Shown here in pieces: positions 1-13,400 of a DNA stretch of 64,000 bases. Source of the DNA: Amphimedon queenslandica (taxonomy: Eukaryota > Porifera > Demospongiae > Haplosclerida > Niphatidae); the NCBI RefSeq assembly GCF_000090795.2, contig NW_003546353.1, positions 178,534-242,533 on the forward strand, in the 5' to 3' direction. Made by a program: the position numbers and the translations under genes. How positions within the stretch are numbered: the first letter of the stretch is position 1; each line of letters begins with the position of its first letter. The notes under the pieces are model-generated. The model saw only the letters and a list, made by a program, of their open reading frames with translations. It did not search any database and was not told the origin of the DNA.

Positions 1-137
1 TATGTTCTGTACTGTCACTAATACCCACTGTATGTTCTGTACTGTCACTAATACCCACTGTATGTTCTGTACTGTCACTAATACCCACTGTATGTTCTGT
101 ACTGTCACTAATACCCACTGTATGTTCTGTACTGTCA
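1..137. repeat. 30-bp tandem repeat, about 4.6 copies
   Basis: A 30-base unit beginning TATGTTCTGTACTGTCACTA is repeated head to tail at positions 1, 31, 61, 91 and 121 with essentially no divergence. It lies in the intron just before the first visible exon of the EEA1-like gene and runs off the left edge, so its full copy number cannot be seen. Confidence 0.95.
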
Positions 138-147
138 TTGTACTATA

Positions 148-3100
148 GTCGTGATGAGCAGTTGAGTCAGTTACAGTCTGATCTCAAAATGGCTCCAAGA
201 AGAGAGAGAGTGAGTGAGTTAGAGACAGAACTAAAGGAAAGCAAAGATGAAGGAAAGAAAGTTATTGAAGAACTAAGAAAGTTAGCATCATAACGATAAT
301 AATAATAATAATAGTAATATTGTTATTATTGTTTTGTTGTGCAGCCTTGAATTGAGACACCAGGATGTTATGAATCAGTTATCTCAAATGCCAACCACAC
401 AAAAACTTGAAAGGTAATGGGATAAATTTATTATTATTATTATTATTATTATTGTGTTTTTTAGTTGTGAAATGAAGATTAGGGAACTGGAGCTTGAACT
501 GGCAGGAGCTCCACGCCAAGAGAGAGTGACCAGGTGAGAAGTATTTATAGAATAGAGATTACGTAATGTTGTTCTATTTATAGACTAGAGGAAGATTTAA
601 AGCAAGCACAGGAACAGCTCAATACTTTACCTAAACAGCAGCAGCTGGACAGGTACTATATAATGGCGGGCAGAGTGTGGTTACTTATTCATCATTAATA
701 GTCTCCAGGCAGCCATTGCTACTCTGCAGTCGTCGTTGGAGCAATCAAACCAACAGATTAAGGAAAAGGAGAGTCTAATCTTAACACTACAAGAACAGCT
801 TAGAAAAGTATGCAATTATTTTATCATTATTTTATGCATTGTATTCCTTTATTTCAGTCTCAGTCGGATGTATCAGATAGGGAGGTGTCATTGGTTGCTT
901 TACAGAAAGAGCTGGAAGCCTCTCAGAGCAGCTGCAGCTCAAAGGAGCAAGACCTTACAGTTGCTCAGAAAGAAGCGAGAGACTTAAAACGACAGATCAC
1001 TTCACTTGAGGAGCGACTCCAATCAAAGTACAACACTTCACACACAAACTTTAATGAGATATACTGGCAGACCCTCCGGTCCATTGCATAAAATGAACTG
1101 ACTTCATTTTTATTACATTTTCTAATACATGTGCATGTACATGTGCATGTGCATGCTAAATATGTTGTCCTTATAGTGTCATTGAGATTAATGAGTTGAA
1201 GCATAAAAATGAAGAGGAGACCAAGAGAGTGTCATTATTGCAGACTGAAAGGACAGAACTGATTGGAAAGGTTTCGTTCATTAAGTGAAATGTTTATTTA
1301 TTTATTTATTTATTAATTTTAGATTGAGGAAGGAGAAGGAGTGAGCACAGCCATTAGTCAATTGGAACAAGAAAAGGTACCAATGATTATTATCATCATA
1401 ATTTATTATTATTATTATTATGGTTTGTTTGTTTGTTAGAAATCAATTGAGGTCAAGTTGGAATCAGTTCTGAAAGCAGCATCAGATAAAGAATCCGATC
1501 TTCACTTGAAACTTGAAGAAATTAACAAATCAAAAACACAGGTAATGTCAGGTATACATAGAACATGTATATGTTATCAGAAACAATTATAAAAATGGAA
1601 AATTCTCTACTTTTCATTTTTGGCAAAATTTGGCCAAACCCCCTGTACTTTAGTACAGGTACTTTGACCCGATTTTGGAGCAACTTAAAAATTAGTAAAA
1701 AGATTTGATTGGAATCAGTTTAAACTTTCTAAACAGCATAAGTACATGTACATGTATCACTTAATTTTGCTTTAGGTATTAGAAGAGCTTGAGGACGGCA
1801 GACGTCAGTTGAAGGAGCTTGAGTCTCAGCTGCAGAAGAAAGAAGTTGCTCTAGCTTCAAGTCAAGGGAAAGTGGATCTGCTATCTACAGAACTCAAAAC
1901 TAAAGTTAGTCACAATTGCCAGATATTCCAATGAGCAATCATTGATCCAACACTTTGCTTTAGGAATCAGCACTGACTGAGCTTCAGAGAGTCACAACTC
2001 AGGAACAAACGAAATCTCAAGAACTTTTGACAAGAGAGAAGGCCAAGACTGAAAGCCTGACTTCAGATCTTGAAGAAGTCAAAAATAAATTCAGTGAAGT
2101 AAGAGCTATTACTTATCAACGTAATGACACTAATTAATTAATCAATTAATTATAGTTTAAAAAGACTGCATCTGAAGATGAAGCCACTTTAAAGAAGCAG
2201 CTGCAAACTTTACAAGATCAAGCTCAAAAGCAGCTAACGGAAATATCCTCGCAGCTTCAGCAAAAAGTGAACTTTATTTCTTATTCTGTATGTCTATCAA
2301 TTTGTCTGTAGACGTCAGCTTTACAAAGTCTTGAGGACTCAAGTCGCGAGGAAAAACTACGTCTAGAGAGTGAATTAGGTCTTCTTCAGCAGAACACAGC
2401 AACACAAAAAGAAGAACTTACGTCGCTACAAAAATCACTCGAGGAGGTACTGAAGTATTGCATGTACACTGCATGGGGCTTGGAGTCAGCCATTTTGATT
2501 TTGTTTGTCATTTTAATTGTTCGTTTACTTTTTCTTTTATAATTTTGACTTCTCTCCCTCTCTTTCACCTCTTGTGGTAATTAAAGGCTCGGGATCAGTT
2601 GGTTTCAAGTGATGCTTCGTGGAGAACTGATTTAGACAGTGAGAGGACAAAATATCGAAAAGAAGAAGAGACTCTGAAGGCGCAACTAAACAATAAAGTG
2701 AGTTGTTGTTGTTATTATTATTATTATTATTATTGTTATTATTATTTTGTGTCATTAGGAGTCTGAGTTGACTTCAGTTCAAGATGAGAGAGATAAGTTA
2801 AGAGTATCACTGGAGAAATGTGAACGGAATCTTGACACAAGTCAAACTGTATGGATTTTTATTTAAATATCTGCACATCATAATCCTCTTTCTTTTTTCC
2901 TCTCTCCCTCTCTCTTTCTTTCTCTCTCTCTCTCTCCCCTGCAGTCTCTGAAAGAGCATCAGTTGAAAGTACAGGAGCTAGAGGCTGCCATTTCAAGACA
3001 TGAAGAGCAACAGAAGCAGCTGGAGAATAATGGCAAATCCTTAGAGTCGGAACTGTTACAGTTACAAGTATTCAATGAGAATCATAATCAATATATTAGT

Positions 3101-5522
3101 GCAAGGCTAGGCTTCATATAAAGAACTTGAAGATAAATTGAGTTTACAAGAGGCTACAGCAACAAACCAACTTCTGGAGGCTGAAGCAAAACTGGAAAGG
3201 AAGAAATCTGATCATGAAGAGCTTCAGAAGAGTGCAAAGACAGTCCAGGATGAACTGGAGGCCACAAAAAAAGAACTGGAAGTCAAAAAACAGAAAATTG
3301 AAGTAAGCACTGATGAAAAAAAAAGAAAAAAAAGTTAAGCGCCCAGTAAGGGACTCGAACCCGTGACCCTCAGGTTAAAAGCCTGATGCTCTACCGACTG
3401 AGCTAACTGGGCTGGCTTGGTTGTAGGTTAGTTGATTTATTCTTTATACTGCAGGCACAAGGTAACGAGCATTCTCAAACCTTGAAACAGTTGGAAATAA
3501 AAGTTGACAATGAAACCAAGCTACATTCAGAAGTAAGTCACTCCCTCAATTTGATAAGTTCCATTCTTTCAAAAAGATAAACGAGCTCCAAGGTCTGATG
3601 GCACAAAAAGACACTCAAATAGAGGTACAGTGATAGATGCTTAGTATTAATTTTATACAAGTTTGTCAATTAGGATTATGAATCATCTGTAACTTCACTA
3701 AAAGAAGAAGTGGCTTCACTCAATACCTATTTTCAACAAAAAGTAATGATATTGTCTATATCTTTATACTCCCTCTTTCTCCCTCCCTCTCTCCCTCTCT
3801 CTCTCTCTCTCTTTCTCCCTCTCTCTCTCCCTCTCTCTCTCCCTCTCTCTCTCCCTCTCTCTCTCCCTCTCTCTCTCCCTCTCTCTCTCTCCCTCCCTCT
3901 CTCTTGTTTCTAGTCTGAATATGCTAACTCGGTTGAAGCTGAGCTAAAGTCGAAGAAAGAGAAAGTTGAAGAACTTGAAACTGAACTGGCTGTAAGCAGC
4001 TGCTAGCCATTAGATAATAATTAATATTAATTTAACGTATTTTGTGTAGCAACTCTTGAATGAGTTGGAGTCAAAGACTCAAAAATATGAAGAACAGCTC
4101 AAAGAATTGAGAGATACAGTTAAAGCAAGTTTAAATACATTAATTATATTATTATTATTATTATTCATTTTTGATGGATAGCATCACGAGGATAAAGAGA
4201 AAGCACTAGAAAATGAATTGGAAGGAGCCAGAACAGACTTTAAACATCTCAACTCTCAACTTGACCAATCTGAGAAGACAATCCAAGAACTGACGAGAAC
4301 AATCAGTGAAAGAGATTCAGCCATTGAGTCTGGCAGACTGGAGCTAGAGCAGCTGGGTAAGGATAGGCTCAACGAAAAGACGTCAATGGAGACTGAAATA
4401 AACTCACTACAAGTCCAGCTGGAACAGGCAAAGAGTGAGACGGCCCAGGTATTAGAATAATGGAAGATATAGTTATGTGAAAATGGAGAGACTTTTGTGT
4501 GTGAGCGACCTTGTTTGTTTGTTTGTTTGTTTGTTTGTTTGTTTATTTGTAGGTTAATTTTGAATTGTCTCAGTTGAAATCAAATTATGAGAATCTAAAA
4601 GCAAAATTAGAGAAAGAGACAGCCGATTTTAAAGCCGACCTGGTACATATACACGTACATGTGTATTGTTAACTGTTGCTGTATTGATAGGGTTCTGCCC
4701 ATTCCCGTATTGAAGTACTTGATAAAGAGAACAGTGAACTGAAGACGCAGCACGAGCGTGAGGTGAAGACCCTCAGTGGTAACCTTGGCACCCTCCGGTT
4801 TGAAATGGAAACCATGAAACAAAGAGTGAGAGACCTTGATGAGAATAACTCCATACAACACAAAAGGATCAATGGTAATAGACTATTAATGGTATTAGTG
4901 ATTAATGGTTCTATTACAATTACATGTACACGTTTAATGATCGGATAAATATTATAAATTTTTGTTTTACAGAATTAACACAGCTTAACAATTCTCTTGA
5001 AGACAAGAACAGGTCCTTGTTAGAAAAGTGAGTTTATAAAGAGAGACAATCCTTCATTAATTGGTGGCAGGTTAGTATCAGAAGAGGAAGTGAGAACTAG
5101 ATCCAGTACTCAAATATCGGACCTTCAGCACCGAGAGAGGGAACTACACTCTGCTCTCCAGCAGCTGGGAAGAGAGAATGAAAAAATGCAGGTATTATGA
5201 GCTAAAGAAAGGAGTAGGTCAAAGTTATTTATTTTTTGTTATTTTCTAGATTGTTCAAAGGCGCCAGAAGCAGAGACAGTGGGAGAAAGATGAGGATGTT
5301 GTGAGTTGTCATGCGTGTCAAGTTAAATTCTCAGTTAGCGTTAGAAAGGTATCCACACAGTTATTCCAGTATTATATAAACCTTTTCCATTTCCTCTAGC
5401 ATCACTGCCGCCACTGTGGTCAAATATTCTGTCAAAAGTGTACCTCACAGTCCGTCATGCTCCCAGCATCAAAGAAGCCACAACGAGTCTGCAACCATTG
5501 CTACAAGGAGCTTAATAAATGA
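148..5522 (+). CDS. EEA1: Early endosome antigen 1-like coiled-coil FYVE protein (3' part)
   Basis: Rab5 effector that tethers early endosomes and binds PI3P through a C-terminal FYVE zinc finger. About 29 short exons of Glu/Lys/Gln-rich heptad coiled coil can be followed between GT/AG introns of roughly 40-100 bp, for example 345..413, 463..535, 1776..1903, 4181..4448, 5250..5348 and 5400..5522. The last two exons encode the FYVE finger: WEKDED, RKHHCRHCG, eight Cys/His metal ligands and RVC, ending CYKELNK then stop. The stretches FSVSVR and ASKKPQRVC fit EEA1 better than RUFY-type FYVE proteins. The 5' end, including any N-terminal C2H2 finger, lies left of the window. Individual coiled-coil exon edges are approximate; the FYVE exons are firm. 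Confidence 0.85.
1585..1765. repeat. Dispersed palindromic intronic repeat (family 1 copy)
   Basis: This copy of the window's commonest dispersed repeat sits in an EEA1 intron. It has the CTGTACTTTAGTACAG core with one mismatch from the perfect palindrome, preceded by TTCATTTTTGGCAAAATTTG and followed by GATTTTGGAGCAACTT and an AAACTTTCTAAACAGCATAA arm. Confidence 0.8.
3312..3335 (-). terminator. Pol III oligo-T terminator of tRNA-Lys
   Basis: On the minus strand, a few bases after the tRNA 3' end, come two consecutive T runs split by one C. Such T runs stop RNA polymerase III. The same A-rich strand is the start of an EEA1 intron on the plus strand. Confidence 0.75.
3340..3412 (-). tRNA. 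tRNA-Lys (anticodon UUU)
   Basis: Read on the minus strand this is a 73-nt cloverleaf. The acceptor stem GCCCAGT pairs with ACTGGGC. The A box is TAGCTCAGTCGGTAGAGCA, the anticodon arm is TCAGG-CTTTTAA-CCTGA giving anticodon TTT, and the B box is GGTTCGAGTCC. No CCA is encoded, as is normal for a nuclear gene. Immediately downstream on the minus strand are two runs of eight or more T, a strong Pol III terminator. The gene lies antisense inside an intron of the EEA1-like gene. Confidence 0.95.
3771..3905. repeat. CT-rich microsatellite in EEA1 intron
   Basis: A pyrimidine tract of alternating CCCTCTCTCTCT units occupies nearly the whole intron and ends in the TTGTTTCTAG acceptor. Similar plus-strand polypyrimidine expansions precede acceptors in nischarin, RENBP-side introns and CPT2. 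Confidence 0.9.
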
Positions 5523-5885
5523 TACCAGTAGACTAGGATTCATCTAGCGTTATATTGAGCCAAAACATGCACATGTATGCACTATATTATGTTCTTATAC
5601 AACAACCCTGATTTTGCTAATTTTTAGACCAATTAAACCCAATTTTTGCTAATTTCCTTACCTGTTCTATCATGCAGGGAAAAGCACAGAAACTTTATTA
5701 TAAATCACTGTCAGCAAGTACATGTACATGCATTTTATTAGCAAATAGATGCTGCTGGTACTTTTATTTGCAAATCATTTTAAAGCTAACTAAAGCTGGC
5801 CCCAGCTCATAATAGGCGTGGCTGGTCATTTGTGGAATCACTGGAATGTGCAAAGTCAGAGATTTACAAAAGATTGACTGAGAAA

Positions 5886-6841
5886 ATGGAGTTTGTTTCT
5901 TCAAGGAAGCCTTTTCATTGGGAGGGAGGGGCAGGCGGTCAAGTAGGACGAGACTATGAAATAATAGGAGATCCGAGGCCAGGGAACAACATGTCTGCTT
6001 CTTCTAGTGCTTCAGGATCTACGAGAGTGGAATGGCCGCTCTTCCCCACACCCACCATATCTTTATTGCAAGTTAGCGGCTATGAGGTCTACAATGGTAC
6101 ACCAGTAAGTGTACTCTCTCTGTATATATCTTTATCACTCTCCCTCTCTCTTCCAGTATTACAGTATAGTGGTCTGTATGACGGGTGGGTTTAGATGGTC
6201 TGTTCTTAAAAGCTATGACGAGTTAGCTTATCTTAACAAGCAGGTACATATAATGATGATGATGTGTTTGTTAAAAGTGTTTGTATACTCCCACTACTCC
6301 TGGCTATAGTCTTATGATACAGTGTCAGTTTAATCAGCAGTTTATAGTCAATGTACATGTGCTGTATGCAACGTGTGATATTTGATAAGGTTATTGTTCT
6401 TAGAGAAAGAAGAGTGGTAGTTGGAGAGCTTTGGCCTTCTTTTTACACTATGATTTGCAATACTAGACTGAAGTATTGAATCTTGATTATATATAGCACT
6501 AATTCTTCCAATTACTACTCGTGTTAATTTTGTGTTTAAGTTGGGACAGGTGGCCATATTTTTATAGGATTATCTTTTATTTAGTGGCCCCACCTTATCA
6601 GTACAGTAAATCCATTCTATGTTTTTGATTAGTGTATCTCTTAAAATATTATAGTTTTTATAGACCCACTCTACATGAACTGCATTTACAAATAATACAA
6701 TGAATATATACACGTACTTGTAGCTGGTATATTAATTCTCTCCATCTCCCTCTCCTCCCTCTCTCTCCCTCTCCTCCCTCTCTCTCCCTCTCATCCCTCT
6801 CTCTCCCTCTCCTCCCTCTCTNNNNNNNNNNNNNNNNNNNN

Positions 6842-6883
<42 letters not shown>

Positions 6884-6891
6884 TCACTCTC

Positions 6892-6928
<37 letters not shown>

Positions 6929-7395
6929 AGCTTGTTGAAGAGTTTGCCATAGACAAAAGTTTGTTCCCCCAACGTAAGATGTTTGGTAGTCACAAGAAAG
7001 AGCAGATTGTTGAAATACAGAGTCGTCTGAGTGTTTACCTGGGGAAACTCCTGCTTCAGTTCTCTCTACCTCCTGTAATCCTCTTACGGTTCCTTGATTA
7101 CAAGTTCAGTGTAAGTACATTACTAATGTTAATATCAATATTGTAAGCTCAATACCTATAACATAAGTACTTTAGTTTCTAATGTTCTTTGAAACTGCTG
7201 TGAGTACATCTACAGTACAATACCCCATTCCTTGCAGTGTATGGTGGTATCCATTATGAAAGAGTGAAGTTTCACTGTTAGTGTATATTGTGATGATTGC
7301 AGTTATTTGACACTCATTGAATGCTGTTGTGCTTATTTTTAATACGAACCTACTTTCAATTTTTAACATTTTTATGATAATTAGCATCACAAATT

Positions 7396-7430
<35 letters not shown>

Positions 7431-10400
7431 TGTTGTTGTTGTTGTTGTTGTTTTAGGATGTTTTGAGTATTACTGAAACTCTTTCAGCATTGTTCTTTGA
7501 AAAAGGTAACACCATACAGCCAGTGTACATGAACTACATTTAGTGGATACTATACATCATATACAGGTGATGAGTTCCTCTCTACTAACAGTATGGTGGC
7601 ATTCAGTCCTCTCCAGCTCCACTGTGTCTGTAAGAGGATGATATTACCCATTGGTTAGTTTATTTGTGTATTTGTTGTAATATAATTTCATATGTACGTA
7701 TATTTATGATAATTATTATTTATTAATTTATTGTGTTTTGTGTAGTATCGGAGCAGAGAGACATGAGATATGAGTTTGGGCATTTATTGGAGTTTTTGCA
7801 ACACTTGAACAAAGTTAAAGTACGTGAGGACATTTTACTATTATTTTTAACTAACTCTCTCTCCCTCCCTCCCTCCCTCTCCCTCTCTCTCTCAGATATG
7901 TCCTCCCAGTAAAGAGTTGTTTCCATTGTCTCCAGCAGTTGAGCTTGTCTTTGACCTCTCAGTAATGAAGTCCCTTGACACTCTAGTGGTAAGTGTATCC
8001 ACATCTATAACCATTTCCAATTCATTTGCGATAATAATCAGCCATGTGCTAGTTTTATACTGTATAATGATGTGTTTATATTTTTTTCATTTTATCATTT
8101 TATCTTTTATTCTATTTATCTCTATTTTTCTAACACCATCAGCTCAGTAGTATACAGCTCCATCAGATTCAAGGACTCGGTAACATTCCAGAGCAGCTGC
8201 TCACACTGGGAGTTCACCGCTCCATCACCTCTTTAAGGGTAAGCATATCTGTACTACTGTCACTATCATTATTGTTGTTGTTATTTATTTATTTATTTAT
8301 TTGTTTGTTTGTTTGTTTGTTTGTTTTTAGGATATTCTGAAGCACAATTGTCTTGGTGTTGATGAAGCAGCTTCATCTGATGGAGGATTCATTCAATGGA
8401 ATAAACTCAGAGTGATGGACCTAAGCTATAATAATATCACTAGCATTGACACCAGCTTGGTGAGAGAGAGAGGGGGGAAGGAGAGAGAGAGAGAGAGGGG
8501 GGGGAGGAGAGTGAAGTTACAACAGTATACACTATCATAATGTCTTGGGATAAACTTCTTTTCTTTTGTAGACTTTATGTCCAAACCTTGAGGAGCTGAA
8601 CATAAGCAACAATTTAATACGAGACATCGACAACCTCTTAGTATGATAGTTATATACAGTGTACAGTGTGATCATAATCTTTATTTCCAGGATTTGCCAC
8701 ACCTAAGGATTCTTGATTTGTCCCACAATGAGCTATTGAACGTCTCCGACCTTCATTATCGTCTTGGCAACATAACGACACTCTGCCTGGCACACAATAA
8801 ACTGAGTTCTCTCTCAGGTCAGTGGAACACCCCTCGATCCCTCCCTCTCTCCCTCTCTCTCTCTCTACCCTCTCTCTCTCTCCCTCCCCCCTCTCTCTCT
8901 ACCCTCTCTCTCTCTCCCTCCCCCCTCCCTCTCTACCCCTTCTCTCTCTCCCTCCCTCCTCTTTTTCTCTCTCATTTTTAATTGCGGGTTTTATTTCAGG
9001 AGTTGAAAAGTGTTATTCTGTCGTGTGTCTTGATATACAGTACAATCTCATTTCTAAAGTAAAAAAAACACCAATAATGATAATTATTATTATAATCAAT
9101 ACAATTTATTATTGAAACTCTTTCATTTGTTGTTGTCCTCCTATTCCTGTCCCTCCAGGTTGGTGAGATGAGTAGACTGGCCTCACTCCCTGTGCTAGAG
9201 CAGCTCATGGTCAAAGGGAATGCCTTCACTTCCTCTCCTTCTTATAGACAACAGGTCTTCAGCTTATTACCCAGCACAGCTCCACAGGTTAGCAGTATTT
9301 AATGTAATACATGTACAGCATATGTTACCTATTACTGCCTTGGTAGGTGTATTTAGATGGTAGACCTCCAAGTAGAGATGAGTTAGAAATATCAGCTTCA
9401 CTTTCTGTCGGAGAAATTAAGAAACACTCCAAAAAGCAAAAGAAGGTTAGCCATCAGTGAATTGATCTGGGTTTCATTTATATTTATAACTTGAAATTTC
9501 TTATCGGAATCGGCTCAAAGTTTCTACGCAGCATAAGGACATCAATATGTATCAGAAAATGTAGTAAAATTTTGGGGTGATTTTGGAGCCATTTTTTGAA
9601 AAAAACCATGGACTATAGCCTTGGGTATTTTTCAGATTTTTGGCATTTTCTTAAAATGGCCGTAACTCGAAAAATTGAAGTCGGAATCAGCTCAAACTTT
9701 CTACACAGCATAAGGACATCAATATGTATCAGAAAATGTAATAAAAATTTGGGGTGATTTTGGAGCCATTTTTTGGAAAAAACCATGGGCTATAGCCTTG
9801 GGTATTTTTCGAAATTTTAGCATTTTCTTAAAATGGCCGTAACTCGAAAAATTAAAGTCGGAATTGACTCAAACTTTCTACACAGCATAAGTACATCAAT
9901 ATGTATCAGAAAATGTAATAAAAATTTGGGGTGATTTTTGAGCCATTTTTTGAAAAAAACCATGGGCTATAACCTTGGGTATTTTTCAGAATTTTGGCAT
10001 TTTTTTAAATGGCCGTAACTTTAAAAATTGAAGTCGGAATTGACTCAAACTTTCTACACAGCATAAGGACATCGATACTGTCCCAGTCCATACACTATAA
10101 TTCATTACCGTTTCTTTCAACAGTCAAGTATTCGTAATGCTGATATTAATCCTGATATCGGAGAAGCTTCTAATGACAGGTCTCCAGGTATTCCGTCTCT
10201 CTCAGCTGGTACGAGACTGAGCATTGAAAAGATGAGGAGGGAGGGAGGGGAGAACTGGCTAAAGATGCTGAATGAAAGGCCAATTGTAAGTACCTTTACG
10301 TATTAAGTGATAAAAATAGTAACAATAATGATGATGTAATTATTATTACGTGTATTTATAGAACAGTCCTGGTAAAGTGAAGAAGAAGAGGAAGCCAAGA

Positions 10401-13400
10401 AAAGATGATTTTGAAAGGTAATCATCATCATCATCATTTTTAATGAATTCAATCATTAATTTGAATGTTTATGTGTCTATTCCTTTCATACAGTAGTGGA
10501 GGTAGTGATCAGTTATCGTCAGAGACACCTTCTTCTGGTCTACCGTCAGTTAAGCTACAGCAACTGCTTGAAGGAAGAGATTGCAAGTAAGACAACAAAC
10601 CTTTTTTATTCCCTCCCTCCCTCTCTCTCTCTCTCTTCTCTTACACCTGAACACACACAGTTCTCCCTGGTCCTGTACTGCTACTGTCCTACAGTACAGT
10701 AGAGACTTTAAGCAGTTGAGTCATCACGGCATTGAGAGACTCCTCGCTGATAGTTCTTGTGATTCGTGTCTCCTTGAAGTCGACGTTAAAGTCGGTCGTA
10801 TCATTGAGGACTTTGCAGTTGCTTCAGGTACTGGAGGAAACCGAAGGACAAGAGACCTTAGTAAGAGCTAATGCATGTACATCTATTAATAATAATTAAT
10901 TTTATTAATGCTTTTTTCTAGCATTCTTGAAGGAGGTTCGCTGTCATGAAGGTCAAAAGTCACTAGCAATTGCCATTGAGCTCTCCTCCATGATGAGTCA
11001 CACTACCTGGGTCGTATACTGCTTGAGGGACTATCCATCAATTGCTGATCTTTATGTGCTGCTGCAGAAAAGACTCCAGTAAGCAACTTCTAACATAAGC
11101 CATGTTCTATTGAAAGTGTTTAGTAGCTCTTTGTTGTATTCATTCTTTTACTTTTTGTATTCTAATCCCTCTCTCTCTTCAGGTCATCAGAGGTTCCTGC
11201 TCCTCCTTCTCCTGCGTTTTTATCGAAGCAGCTGTCAGCGGCTTCAGATGAAGAGCCTGACAATGAGAGGAGCAGGCAGTTACAGACAGCTGGTATACTA
11301 GAGGAAACTGACGATAACAAACTCCTCACTACAACTGATCCACCACAATCAGAGGAAAGAAGTCATCACGAAGAAGAAGATGACGATGAAGATTCTTACA
11401 AATCGTTAGAAGGCGGAATCACTGATCCACTCTCTCTCGCTCAATCCCCGACCATTCCTGTCGATAGTTTAGAATATTTTGTAAGAAAGTCTTCCCAACC
11501 TCCACAATCACCAGAAAGACCTCAACTTGATGACGACATGTTACTGCAGTACTTTACAAATCAGATAGCAAAGGAGAAGGGAGAGATGTTAATGTACGTC
11601 TTGTGGTGTGGAATATCTCTCCCTAGCTCATTCCCTTACTCATTACAGGGAGCCGTCTTCATATCTAATCAATCTCTGTATGTGCTGGAGGTGAGGGAGC
11701 AAGGAGAAGAGAATGGCTACTGGGAGAGCGAGTCTCTACCTCTAGTAGTCCTCATATCCGATCAGTTGGATCACTTGTCTCGGGTTGTCATGACTAGTAC
11801 TTTAAATCAAGCTCTCTATATTGAGCTCCACAGCAGGTCTCCGGTCTGGAGTTTCGTCGTATTCCCTCCAACTCCTGACATCTCCACTCAGCTCTTTGAG
11901 CAGCTCAAGGCAGCACTTGATGCTGCCTCTCTCCATTACACTGTGATGGGTACACATGAAGCAAAGACAGCTTCCGGGTTGAGTGGAGTATTGTTTGTTA
12001 AACCTGATGATTTCAGTGTCAAGAGATTCAAGCAGTGGCTCTCAGTCTCCAAGACACAGGTACGTCTAGGGAACTTCATAGCAACCAACAAGAACAAGAG
12101 CCTGCTGGGTATGTACGAGATGGAGGTCAAGCAAGGTGTCCGTGACCTCTCAGAGTCTATTAGTATCGTCCATCAGTTAGCTGTGAGCTATGTTTCCAGT
12201 GATATCCTACCTGGATGCAATGGGGGCAGTTTCTTGCACCCACTGATACTAGTTTTAATCAATTCTCATCTTATCCTTTGTGAAGAGGCTTTCATCAGTG
12301 GCCCTGCTCTGAGAATGACTCAAGCAAAGCATACCTTCTCTCCTCTCAATATAGTCCAGTACATTGCACTGGAGGATATCAAGGAAGTGGCTATCTGTGA
12401 CAAGTTGAGACCAATCACTGCTTCATCTTCTGTTCCTGACGTTCTCCTTCATCACCTCACCATCTCTTTCTCTGACTCGTGTCTCTCTCTAGCTGCCTAT
12501 GATCTCCATCACTTGAATAGCTTCTTGGGTAGTTTGAAGTTGCATTGGAACAGTGTCTGCAATAAAGAGTTGAGTATTGTTAGTGTTAAGACGCCACTTG
12601 AGTCATTCCCCAATCCACACAGCCCCCTCCCTTTCATTGCTACTCAAATGCAGACTAAAGCAAAGGGCAAAGTCTCAGCCCCTTTGTTCTTTAAGCACTT
12701 ACCATTATTAAGATTTGCTAATCTTCCCCACTGGGCCAAACTGGATATATTCAAGGAGCACATAGCCCAGGCTGACTTCATGAAGTCAGATGAGACTATT
12801 CTTGCTTCATTCTTAGCTCATTCCCAGCCTCACCTTGAGAGGAGATTAGATGTTGAAGTGTTTGTCATAGTCAGTAATTATGCGATGTATTTCCTCTCTG
12901 ATATGGATGGGATAAGGACATGGCTTGATGCTGGAGGCATATCTTCATTTGCTCGTATGTCCCTCCTCAGTTCTCATAATGATACTCACCTCCAATGCTT
13001 CTATCGGTTGTGGCTCTCAGATCTCATGAAAGTTGTACTGGGCCCCCTCCTTCTCTCCATTCGTCTTTATGACAGTAAATCTGCTAGTCACATTGATGTA
13101 CTCACTAACACAGCACAGGTTACTAGCCTGGTCCTCTCTGCACTAGCAGCTACTGTTGGTTTCAAGGAGAAGGTCCAGGAGAAAGATGTGGAGCATTTGT
13201 TGGAGGATTTTGTTGACATTACTGATGATCCTTTTGGAGAGCACACTCCAGCAGGTCCAGTATCTCCAATCAAGCAGTTTGCTAAGAGACTAGCGACAGA
13301 GCTGGTACTGCCTAGTGATACATCTCTTAATGAGCTCAAGCTTCATCTGGTTGAGTCTCATCCTGATGTAGCGAGAGGGTCTTCAGTTAAAACCTGCTCT

